From the NCBI RefSeq assembly GCF_046098205.1, contig NZ_JBJURJ010000006.1, forward strand, positions 62,001 through 126,000: a stretch of 64,000 nucleotides of DNA, in the 5' to 3' direction. Positions 8,397 to 16,450 of this stretch are shown in pieces. The first letter of the stretch is position 1; every line of letters begins with the position of its first letter. Under the pieces are notes generated by a model. The model saw only the letters and a program-made list of their open reading frames with translations, was not told the origin of the DNA and ran no database searches. Source of the stretch: Paenibacillus_AR mesotrionivorans. Its GTDB lineage: Bacteria; Bacillota; Bacilli; Paenibacillales; NBRC-103111. Both the position numbers and the translations under genes were made by a program.

Positions 8397-9224
8397 TTAA
8401 CTGGACAAACCGTTATTGCCAGAGTCCTTATGATTTATTGGATCATATACCCCAAGCATTGTTCTCCAAAGAATTTTTATTAATAATAAGTTACCTTTCC
8501 ATGGGCTTATTTTTGTAGGAATTTTACCTTCGGGGTAAATTCTTGATACTGGAATTTCCTTAACCTTATAACCAAGCCGCGGTGCTTTTACAGTAATATA
8601 GGCTAAAAGTTCATATGAATCAAAGATTGACCGAAATGGCTGTAAACGGTGATCCAATAGAAATCGAGATGAATGCCCTCTAAATCCATTTGTTGTATCT
8701 GTATAATGATGGCGAGAGAGTAGAGATAAGAATGGTGCATGCATAATTTTTATTGCAAGTTTTCTGCTTAGTGGAGTATTTATTTCTGTACCTCCTGGAA
8801 TATAACGAGAGCCCTGGACAAAATCAAACCCCTGTTCCATGCTTCTTACAAATTCAGGTATTGCTTCTACTCCATCTTTGCCATTACCATCAACTGTTAT
8901 AATACCCTTGTATCCTTGCTGTAACGCAAAACCAAACCCCATCCGAAGTTGTGCGCTGAGCTTCCCCTTATCTTGTTTTGTTAGCAATGCGCGAATTCCA
9001 TTTTTCATAAGAAAATCGGGATTAAGGGAACCGTCAGTGCTTCCTCCATCCAATATAATAATATCAACCCATTCAGAAAACGGACTCATTCGAAGAATTT
9101 GTTTCTTAATTTTCTCACCTTCATTTATTACAGGTACACATACACAATAATCTTTTGATTTACTTTTAAACTCATTGATGGAGTGCAGTGGTATTTCCCA
9201 GCCTCGATCTTTATAATCAATCAT
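8397..9224 (-). CDS. GT2 glycosyltransferase, DPM1/polyprenyl-phosphate type
   Basis: A 275-residue GT2 with YCVCVPVINEGEKIKKQI, IILDGGSTDG, a D-x-N motif in ITVDGNGKDG and FVQGSRYIPGG, the signature of dolichyl/undecaprenyl-phosphate sugar transferases. ATG 9224 is chosen for its AAGGAG site six bases upstream; a longer reading frame to 9275 overlaps the preceding gene. No C-terminal membrane helices are present, unlike the GtrB-type enzyme at 10834-11811, so it may be the short DPM1-like class. It sits in the block of sugar-modifying genes and could supply a lipid-linked monosaccharide to the GT-C-like proteins (inference). Confidence 0.82.
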   Translation of the reverse strand: MIDYKDRGWEIPLHSINEFKSKSKDYCVCVPVINEGEKIKKQILRMSPFSEWVDIIILDGGSTDGSLNPDFLMKNGIRALLTKQDKGKLSAQLRMGFGFALQQGYKGIITVDGNGKDGVEAIPEFVRSMEQGFDFVQGSRYIPGGTEINTPLSRKLAIKIMHAPFLSLLSRHHYTDTTNGFRGHSSRFLLDHRLQPFRSIFDSYELLAYITVKAPRLGYKVKEIPVSRIYPEGKIPTKISPWKGNLLLIKILWRTMLGVYDPINHKDSGNNGLSS

Positions 9225-9234
9225 TACGTTCTCC

Positions 9235-10050
9235 TTAACTTTGGTATAGCTCAGCAACAAAGTGGATTGCTTCATTGACGGCTTCGTAATTATTCAATTT
9301 TATATTATTCTTCATTTCAATTGATATCCAATTGCTATATTGATATTCCTTCAAAATAATAGAAATTTCTCTGTGAATGGACGTATTTGAGCCAATTAAA
9401 TCGAGAAAAGGTTCGCTGATGTGGAAATGCTGAATGTAAGGCATACACTGTTCCAAAATATTAGCTGGACTTTCATTATTTATAATCATCGTCCCAGTAT
9501 CCAAATGAAGCCCAAAGCCGGGATGATTTACAGCCTTAACTAACTGCAATGCTTCTATAGACGTTGTAACAAAATCACAACCATATTGTAAAGGGTTAGG
9601 TTCTATGCAGAAAACAACTTCCTTTTTATGAGCCAACTCCCCTATTTTCTCGAATAAAGAAACAGCTTCACTAAAAACTTCTTTTTGATCCCTGCCTTTA
9701 ATTAAACGATTTTTGGGAGAACCAAAAACTAACTTTTGAACGCCGAGAACTTGGGCAATAGTAAAGATATCCCCAAAATAACCAATAGCTTCTTGCTGCT
9801 TTTCTTTAGAGTCAAATAATATAATATCCGGTCTACCAAACAGTAAAGATTGCATAGCATTCAACTGGATTCCATTACTGTTCCAAAAATCTCTATATTT
9901 TTGGAGCTGATCTTTTGTAATGGCTGATACTGGATTATTTATTTTTGTGGGTGCTACCTCAACCCCCAAAAATCCATACTCTTTTAATATCGGCAGGATT
10001 TTAGTATCCTCTTCTTTTTCCCAAGCAATGTTCGAAATTGATAATTTCAT
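9235..10050 (-). CDS. sugar-phosphate isomerase/epimerase-like TIM barrel
   Basis: A 271-residue member of the xylose-isomerase-like / AP-endonuclease 2 TIM-barrel superfamily. Typical metal-ligand segments are visible: GVEVAP near the N-terminus, FCIEPNPLQYG (Glu), FGLHLDTGTM (His/Asp), IQHFHISEP (His) and WISIEMK (Glu). Family members epimerise or isomerise sugars and inositols using a divalent metal. Its ATG overlaps the TGA of the preceding gene (ATGA), so it is coupled to the NAD-dependent epimerase gene. Together they probably make or modify an unusual sugar or polyol; the substrate is unknown. Confidence 0.8.
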   Translation of the reverse strand: MKLSISNIAWEKEEDTKILPILKEYGFLGVEVAPTKINNPVSAITKDQLQKYRDFWNSNGIQLNAMQSLLFGRPDIILFDSKEKQQEAIGYFGDIFTIAQVLGVQKLVFGSPKNRLIKGRDQKEVFSEAVSLFEKIGELAHKKEVVFCIEPNPLQYGCDFVTTSIEALQLVKAVNHPGFGLHLDTGTMIINNESPANILEQCMPYIQHFHISEPFLDLIGSNTSIHREISIILKEYQYSNWISIEMKNNIKLNNYEAVNEAIHFVAELYQS

Positions 10051-10820
10051 CAGTTCTTCACTCGCTCTGCTTCTATAAAGTCAATAATTTGATGAAGTAC
10101 TTCTTCTTTAGTATACATATATTCCTTACTTTTATTGAATAATGATGCATATTTACTTTTCATATCGTAATATGCAGGGTTATTGTGAGGAATATTATTA
10201 AAAGGAACACCAAAACATTTCTGCGAAATTTCAGAGGCCGTAACAGGCTCACATGAAAAATTGATTAACTTAATATCTTGACTTAAAGAAAGTTCTATAT
10301 CTCTCCATAAATTTTTTAAATCATAAAATTGAAACTGACTGTCTTTATGTTGCAAATCTAAACAATTATTATGAATCATATCATATATAAAATTCTTTTT
10401 TAATCCTTTTCCAAAAAGCCCCGGAAGTCTCACAATAGATACATCGCTAAAATTGCTCTTTGTAAATTGTTCAAGATAAAAACGGTGTTTACCATAAGGT
10501 GTATTTTCTTCCGGTATAATTTTCGAATCTTCATTTACCTTAACCGGCACTGGATAAACATCTACTGTAGATATCAAAACTAATTTTTTACAATAGACTT
10601 TTCTAAGATTATTCATTAGTCGGTTTAAATTCTGCCAATCTTCATCAGGATCCTGATTAGCTTTCCATTTTACAGCAGGAGCTCCCGCACAAATTAAAAG
10701 ATCGAACTCTTTTCCACTAATCTGTTCAATATTTTTTGAATTAAATGTAGAGTCAAAGTATGTTTGATCCATCAGCGATGAACCAACGTAACCAGTATAA
10801 CCAATAAGAGCTTTACTCAA
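10050..10820 (-). CDS. NAD(P)-dependent epimerase/dehydratase, SDR family
   Basis: A 256-residue short-chain dehydrogenase-type protein. It begins with a truncated Rossmann motif (ALIGYTGYVGSSLMDQ), has LVLISTVDVYP for the catalytic Ser/Thr strand and YGKHRFYLEQF as the Tyr-x-x-x-Lys pair. The TTG at 10820 is preferred because AGGAGG lies eight bases upstream. A longer frame to 10883 would overlap the preceding gene by 50 bases with a basic, non-homologous extension. The protein is shorter than standard GalE/RmlD enzymes, so a reductase or epimerase on an unusual nucleotide sugar is possible. It is coupled to genes on both sides. Confidence 0.78.
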   Translation of the reverse strand: MSKALIGYTGYVGSSLMDQTYFDSTFNSKNIEQISGKEFDLLICAGAPAVKWKANQDPDEDWQNLNRLMNNLRKVYCKKLVLISTVDVYPVPVKVNEDSKIIPEENTPYGKHRFYLEQFTKSNFSDVSIVRLPGLFGKGLKKNFIYDMIHNNCLDLQHKDSQFQFYDLKNLWRDIELSLSQDIKLINFSCEPVTASEISQKCFGVPFNNIPHNNPAYYDMKSKYASLFNKSKEYMYTKEEVLHQIIDFIEAERVKN

Positions 10821-10833
10821 TGCATCTTCCTCC

Positions 10834-11811
10834 TCAGATACTATTCGTAACTGCAACCTCAGCTTCAGCATTATTTTTCGCACCTGGTTTTTCTTTATAC
10901 AGTTCTACTGACTTGGTGCTGTAAAAAGGTCGATTTTGAGATTCAATGAGTATTCTAGAGATGTATTCGCCAAGCATGCCTATAATAAAGAATAACCCCG
11001 CAAAACCGGTTGAAATTAAAATCATAATTGTTGTCCAGCCCTCTACTACATTTCTATTAAAAACATAATTATAAACTGAATAACCTAACATAAAAATCGA
11101 GAAAAAGAAAAACAAAAATGAAAGATAATGCGATATTCTTAATCCAAAGTTAGAAAATGAAACCAACACATCCAAGGCCAGTGCTACATTTTCTCGATTT
11201 AGTTTCTTTTGAGGATAATTTCCTGTTGATAGAAATTCTACTTTTGCTTTTGCGTAGCCAGTATATGCGTATAGAGCCTTGCGGTACCTAACTTTTTCTT
11301 TTAAACAAAGCATAGCATTGAGCGCTCTTCTGGTGACCAATCGAATTCTTTCGGTACCCAAATCCAAATCCAAATATGAAATACGATTAATAACCTTGTA
11401 AAAAAGTTTTGAAAATGATGAAGATAGTTCCGTGGAAGCTGAAACAATGTCAAACCCAGTAACAGCCTTTTTGTATAATTGCGGTATTAGATCAATATTA
11501 TAATCGATAATAGCGGAATCAAATTCATAAACAAAATCACCCATAGACTTGTTTAATCCGGCCATCATCGCATTTTCTACACCATGCTTCCGGGATAAGT
11601 TTATAACAATAATATTGCCGCGAAGGCTTGGAATTGTATTTCTAATAATTTGAAGTGTTTTATCTTCACTAAAGTCATTCACAATAACTATTTCATAATT
11701 TATAAAGGTCTTATTTAAAACAGTATCTATGCTTTCTAGTGTTTTTGAAATCTCCTTCTCATTATTTCGTGCATAAATTATTGCAGATACGAAAACATGT
11801 TCCTTCATCAT
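10834..11811 (-). CDS. GtrB/ArnC-like polyprenyl-phosphate glycosyltransferase
   Basis: A 325-residue GT2 followed by two C-terminal membrane helices (about 235-257 and 265-287). FVSAIIYARNNEKEISKTLES and IVIVNDFSEDKTL give the donor site. The C-terminal IIGMLGEYISRILIESQNRPF is diagnostic of the GtrB/ArnC/DPMS branch, which loads a sugar on undecaprenyl phosphate at the cytoplasmic face. The catalytic DxD region is unusual (EFDSAIIDYNID), where typical members have a DADLQ-type motif. Its stop overlaps the ribosome-binding site of the next gene and its start overlaps the oxidoreductase gene (ATGA). A companion flippase-like gene lies at 12990-13340. Confidence 0.85.
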   Translation of the reverse strand: MMKEHVFVSAIIYARNNEKEISKTLESIDTVLNKTFINYEIVIVNDFSEDKTLQIIRNTIPSLRGNIIVINLSRKHGVENAMMAGLNKSMGDFVYEFDSAIIDYNIDLIPQLYKKAVTGFDIVSASTELSSSFSKLFYKVINRISYLDLDLGTERIRLVTRRALNAMLCLKEKVRYRKALYAYTGYAKAKVEFLSTGNYPQKKLNRENVALALDVLVSFSNFGLRISHYLSFLFFFFSIFMLGYSVYNYVFNRNVVEGWTTIMILISTGFAGLFFIIGMLGEYISRILIESQNRPFYSTKSVELYKEKPGAKNNAEAEVAVTNSI

Positions 11812-12926
11812 AAAAGAGCGTCCTCCAGATCATAAATGGTATTAAATTTTCCTGAAAGAACTGAAATAAACGAGGGTAATTCTTCAAACTTTCTAATAAC
11901 AGTTGGTCTGGAATCATCAAGCTCTGCTGCATTCATAATGGCCTTAACAGACCAGAGGGAGTCTATATAACTAATTTCTATATCCGGCACTAAATATTTT
12001 TTGGATAGCTGGTGCATTCTTGTCCATGCGGATTCCGGTTTTGCGGGACAAAGATTACAGTTTTGAAGTTGCGTTGGAGTACACATCTTGTTTTTACTTT
12101 GACAGCTGTAAGTCGGTAACGAATTATATGAAGTTTCATGCGGCGTATGACCAACCGAAGTAAGTGAATGTGTTCCTGAAAATCCAAAGGGCATAACCGA
12201 GAAAAAGGGTCCATCCATAACTGTAATTCCAACATTCTTAAGCTTTGAATTAACTCGTGTTAGAATTATTTCACATATTTCATATTTAATATTAAATAGA
12301 TCATATTTAAAAAAATTCAAAATTTGATTTATACTGGCATAAGTTGCATTCAGCACACGAGGAGAAGAAATCTCTATTTGATTTTGAAAATTAACACAAA
12401 AACAATCATTGTCTTTTTGAAAATTCATTAATCTCATACCATAAAAAACATCAACATTTGTTAGTTTCTTCAGTTCCTCAACGAACCACTTTCTGATAAT
12501 GTTTGCATCATAAGTAAATTCGGTTGTTTCATACGCGGCTTCAACAGTTCCTTTATTAAAGTAGTTTTTACTATTTATCTCTATAGCTGGAATATTGACA
12601 TACTCACAAAAATTTTCAAACTGCTCCGAATTAGTAAGGGAATCTGTTGCTGAAATAGCATAAACCTTAAGAAACTCTTTATTTACTGCAAATGAAAATT
12701 CCTCACTAAACCGTTGGTAATAGTTTGCTGATTTTGCAGCTGTCGAGACACTTCTTGGGTAATGATAACCATTATGCACACGCGCTTGATTAATATAACT
12801 GGCACGGATTAAAGGTTCTTTATCGAATTCAATTAAAGCTACTTTTAAACCCTTTTCAGCCAAAAATTTTGTTGCATAGAGTCCATAGATACCAGCACCA
12901 AATACAAGGTAATCATACTTTTGCAC
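11808..12926 (-). CDS. FAD-dependent oxidoreductase (DAO superfamily)
   Basis: A 372-residue flavoprotein with the dinucleotide-binding motif YLVFGAGIYGLYATKFL (residues 6-22), a second FAD strand VALIEFDKEP, and a downstream region with several cysteines (CQSKNKMC and QNCNLCPAK, about 275-300) that may bind a metal or form disulphides. It begins with GTG and GGAG eight bases upstream. In this context it likely oxidises a sugar or lipid-linked sugar precursor. It overlaps the GtrB-like gene by four bases, so the products are probably needed in fixed ratio. I know of no characterised homologue that settles its substrate. Confidence 0.8.
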   Translation of the reverse strand: MQKYDYLVFGAGIYGLYATKFLAEKGLKVALIEFDKEPLIRASYINQARVHNGYHYPRSVSTAAKSANYYQRFSEEFSFAVNKEFLKVYAISATDSLTNSEQFENFCEYVNIPAIEINSKNYFNKGTVEAAYETTEFTYDANIIRKWFVEELKKLTNVDVFYGMRLMNFQKDNDCFCVNFQNQIEISSPRVLNATYASINQILNFFKYDLFNIKYEICEIILTRVNSKLKNVGITVMDGPFFSVMPFGFSGTHSLTSVGHTPHETSYNSLPTYSCQSKNKMCTPTQLQNCNLCPAKPESAWTRMHQLSKKYLVPDIEISYIDSLWSVKAIMNAAELDDSRPTVIRKFEELPSFISVLSGKFNTIYDLEDALL

Positions 12927-12989
12927 GTTAGAAACTCCATTCTATTTGACTTTTCTAACTAACTTTAAATAACTATTTTAGTATACCAT

Positions 12990-13340
12990 CTACAAGAAAA
13001 TTACGATAGTTCCTCCCACTAATAGTAAAATACCAATTATTTTAAATAATGAAAGCGGCTCATTAAATAATAAAACTGACATCGCCACTACTCCCAATGT
13101 GGTGAGTGCTTGAGAAACAGGAGAGATTTTGCTTAGGTCGCCGCGGGATATTGCTAAAATGTAAAATAAAAAACTTCCTCCATATAGCAAGGCTCCTATC
13201 CAAATGGAAGGCAGGGTAAATAGTTTAATCAGCTGATATAAATCAAAACCTTCAAATTTAAATCCCAAGACTCCATTTTTCAAGAAGTACTGAGCAGTAA
13301 GATTAAAAATCATGGCAATTATTAAAAGTAAAATGGTCAT
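12990..13340 (-). CDS. small EamA/SMR-type membrane protein, ArnE-like flippase candidate
   Basis: A 116-residue protein with four hydrophobic helices (about residues 1-19, 42-62, 70-90, 97-116). It resembles half of an EamA transporter or an SMR protein: SKISPVSQALTTLGVVAMSV and LFNEPLSLFKIIGILLLVGG are typical. SMR-type pairs such as ArnE/ArnF move undecaprenyl-phosphate sugars across the membrane. Only one such subunit is present here, so a homodimer would be required. The neighbourhood (a GtrB-like enzyme, then GT-C-like proteins) supports a flippase role. AAGGAG precedes the ATG. Confidence 0.8.
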   Translation of the reverse strand: MTILLLIIAMIFNLTAQYFLKNGVLGFKFEGFDLYQLIKLFTLPSIWIGALLYGGSFLFYILAISRGDLSKISPVSQALTTLGVVAMSVLLFNEPLSLFKIIGILLLVGGTIVIFL

Positions 13341-13366
13341 TTAAATCTCCTTGTCTTATTAGTACA

Positions 13367-16300
13367 TTAGTCTTCAATAAGTATTGCTAGATTTTCTTCT
13401 TGTTTAAACATTATTGGTCGGTCTAAAAATACGTGTATATAGGTGTCACCAAAATAAACGATGTCTTTTATTTTTGCCATACTTTCGTCATACTTTAATG
13501 TTCTACCTGTTTTTAGATAATACTGATTAATTGGATTTTTTTCAAACAACAAAATATCACCATTTGAACTAACTCCTCGCGACCAATTATCATCATTTAT
13601 ATCAGAAAGATTCAAATTTGCACTTCCTAAATGTTGACTTTGAAAATTTGAAAACTTGTCATCATATTTCCATACTATATTAGTTATAGAAATTGGGATT
13701 GTAGTTGAAAAGGTAAGGAATTCAACTTCTCCATTCCACCACTTTAAATCAGTACTTAGTAAAATTGCATATTGGTGCTTACCTTCTTTAAGATAAAAAT
13801 TAAACTGTCCTAACAAATCTGATTTTGACTTTAAATTAATAAGCATATTGTCTTTTTTGCTACTATCAATTTCAATTATTAAAAATGTTGGTGTATTCTT
13901 ACTATATTGCTTCACATTTAGATCGACTTCGGTTACCTGTTGAAACTGCTCAAATTGTGGACTTTGGGGGATATTGTTCATGTCATTAGCCCACAACAAA
14001 GGAATGTATCCAAGTTGTCTATTCCATACTTCTGGTTGCTTATCAATAAAATTGAAAGAGAGTTTTTGGCCGTTTAGACTTTTTTTGAACGATTCAGTTT
14101 TTGATTTTATACTGTACAAATCAATATTGTTTAATCTAATAAAAGGTTCATAATTCTCATAGATATATTCTGAGATTTTATAGTATTTATAATCAATAGA
14201 AATACTATCAATAGTATTCATGGATTTTCCTGGAATAGGCATTATAACAATTGGCGAATTGCTATTTTGGATCTGCTCAATTGTATAATTTTGCGATTTA
14301 TCTCCGCTGATTAACAATGGTGACTGATTCACATATACCGGGTTTTTCCGTTCGACTAATGCATAATAATAATTGACAGAAGCAAAATCGAAGTAAGTTT
14401 CTTCTGGGGCCAAAATTGTATTTAAGATTTGTTTAAGATGATTTGCATCAATTGGTATACTTCCCTCCAACCTGGATCCCAAAAATCTTTTGGGTTCTTC
14501 ATATTGCTCCTTATAACTGAGAGAATGAATAGCACTTTCATAAAAGGATTTATGAGTTTTTAAGTTCCCAGTGAAGAGCACAAATATCATTGAAACAGCT
14601 AAAAAAATTAGCAGCACTTTTTTATTTTGAGTAAACAAAAATATAAATGCTAATAAAGCAAATGAAAAAGTAGAAAGAACAAAACTCAATGAGCCTTCTA
14701 GAAGTGAATGTCTTACAATTCCCCTGGGAAAATTAAAAAAATAAAAACCCAGAAAAAACAGAAAGCTAATTATTTGAATTTGATTGTTTTGTTTAAATTT
14801 TCTTGACTGTAAACATTTCATTGAAACCCAAATTAAACCGAATAACCCCGAAAGCGGAATAATAAAATATCCTAATATAAACTGTATAGAACTGGGATCT
14901 CCGTAACTTGAATAAGCCCAATTTTGATTCGAGTTAGATATTTCCAAAAATTCAATAATCCTATTTATAGGGGAAATACCTTTTAATAAGCACAGTAAAG
15001 TAAATATCGATAGCCCGCCTAATAATGAAATAAATCCTGAAGTAATTATATTGAAAAAGTTAAATTGCTTTTTATCATAAAAGAAGCATAGGTAACAAAA
15101 AACTAAAAGCCCAGAAGCAATGGAGGAAAACCCTAAATCAAGTCTATATAAACATAATAAAATGGAAGACATCCAAAAAAGATAATAAGGTAGCTTCTTA
15201 CCTTTAAACTTGATTAAAACCATAACCATTACATAAGAAAAAATAAATAACTGATTAAATAAATTAAAAAGCAAGGGGAAAGTTAGTATTAAAAAAAAGG
15301 ACTTTTCATGACCTATAAATTTATTAAGAAAAGAATATAATAAAAGAATATGGAAAATAATGACCAAAGGGTCGTACAAACTAAATGCCCATGGTTCATA
15401 ACCATTTAAAGCCGAATAAATATATCCAAAAATTTGATTATACAACATATGTGCATCATAATTCTCGATGAATGGCAAAGATCCATAACGAAATAAATGA
15501 TCAATCGCTAACCCATGATTGGCGATTTCAAACATTTCTTCCCCACTTTTTATTGTTCTAAAGGGCTGAGCTAATAAAAGGCCAAAACTAATTAAATTTA
15601 AGGGGATATAATATGAATGAAATTTTTTCACTATTCCTTCTTCATCAATTTCTTGCTTATTTTTTTGTTTTTTGTATCTAAAAAATGATGCCGCCATGGC
15701 TAATATCATGATTATTGAGTAATTTATAACTGGAATATCTAGAACAATGTCTGCTCTAATATTGATAATATTATATACTTCCAACATTATACTTTGAAAT
15801 ATGCTGGTAAAAAGCAGTGGTATTGATGCTGTAATTAGTACTTTTTGATCGGATATAAACCTGAGCCCTATTATTAATGCTAAGCAAACAAAAAAATAAA
15901 TTAAAATAAAACTTATTGATAAAATTACTGACAAGTAAGTTGCAAGAGGGAAAGAAATAAAAATAACCCAGTAATATGTTGTTCCTGCAGTTTGAAGTTG
16001 TTTCCGAATTAAGAATCTTATAATTATAACTACCGCAATAATCAGAGGAGCTGTCTCTAAAGAACTCGTGGAAGAAAAGTAACTTCCAATTATACTTGCA
16101 ATACCAATAATTGCAAAATCGTTATATTGCTTATAATCCTCCAATAAATCTTTATTCATCATTTTGTTTATGATAAAAAACAACATAAAATTTAATAGAA
16201 TGACGCATAAGAACAAAATATAGAAATTAGCGATCTTACTAGAGATATTTATATTTTCAAATGTTGCATTGGACATAATGTGTTTAGAAAAATTTTTAAT

Positions 16301-16408
16301 TGTTGAATTGCTGTTATTTAAAAAAAACTTTGTGAAAAAAGAAGAGATTAATAAAGTAAAAAAAATGCACAATGAAAATGCTCTAAAATAGCCATTTTTT
16401 ATATTCAT
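13367..16408 (-). CDS. large multi-pass membrane protein, putative GT-C glycosyltransferase
   Basis: A 1013-residue protein with about a dozen transmembrane helices in residues 10-640, then a soluble extracytoplasmic part (about 650-1013) rich in strands. Near residues 300-330 it has RYGSLPFIENYDAHMLYNQI, an acidic loop of the kind that carries catalytic Asp/Glu in GT-C enzymes using polyprenyl-phosphate sugars. No named family was recognised. AGGAGG precedes the ATG. The gene is strikingly AT-rich compared with the rml genes. It follows the small transporter gene by 26 bases and is probably the transferase that uses the flipped donor. An alternative is a polymerase-like membrane protein. Confidence 0.72.
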   Translation of the reverse strand: MNIKNGYFRAFSLCIFFTLLISSFFTKFFLNNSNSTIKNFSKHIMSNATFENINISSKIANFYILFLCVILLNFMLFFIINKMMNKDLLEDYKQYNDFAIIGIASIIGSYFSSTSSLETAPLIIAVVIIIRFLIRKQLQTAGTTYYWVIFISFPLATYLSVILSISFILIYFFVCLALIIGLRFISDQKVLITASIPLLFTSIFQSIMLEVYNIINIRADIVLDIPVINYSIIMILAMAASFFRYKKQKNKQEIDEEGIVKKFHSYYIPLNLISFGLLLAQPFRTIKSGEEMFEIANHGLAIDHLFRYGSLPFIENYDAHMLYNQIFGYIYSALNGYEPWAFSLYDPLVIIFHILLLYSFLNKFIGHEKSFFLILTFPLLFNLFNQLFIFSYVMVMVLIKFKGKKLPYYLFWMSSILLCLYRLDLGFSSIASGLLVFCYLCFFYDKKQFNFFNIITSGFISLLGGLSIFTLLCLLKGISPINRIIEFLEISNSNQNWAYSSYGDPSSIQFILGYFIIPLSGLFGLIWVSMKCLQSRKFKQNNQIQIISFLFFLGFYFFNFPRGIVRHSLLEGSLSFVLSTFSFALLAFIFLFTQNKKVLLIFLAVSMIFVLFTGNLKTHKSFYESAIHSLSYKEQYEEPKRFLGSRLEGSIPIDANHLKQILNTILAPEETYFDFASVNYYYALVERKNPVYVNQSPLLISGDKSQNYTIEQIQNSNSPIVIMPIPGKSMNTIDSISIDYKYYKISEYIYENYEPFIRLNNIDLYSIKSKTESFKKSLNGQKLSFNFIDKQPEVWNRQLGYIPLLWANDMNNIPQSPQFEQFQQVTEVDLNVKQYSKNTPTFLIIEIDSSKKDNMLINLKSKSDLLGQFNFYLKEGKHQYAILLSTDLKWWNGEVEFLTFSTTIPISITNIVWKYDDKFSNFQSQHLGSANLNLSDINDDNWSRGVSSNGDILLFEKNPINQYYLKTGRTLKYDESMAKIKDIVYFGDTYIHVFLDRPIMFKQEENLAILIED

Positions 16409-16450
16409 TTTTCCTCCTGGTAAAATAAATATTCTTCTAGGTGTAAACTA

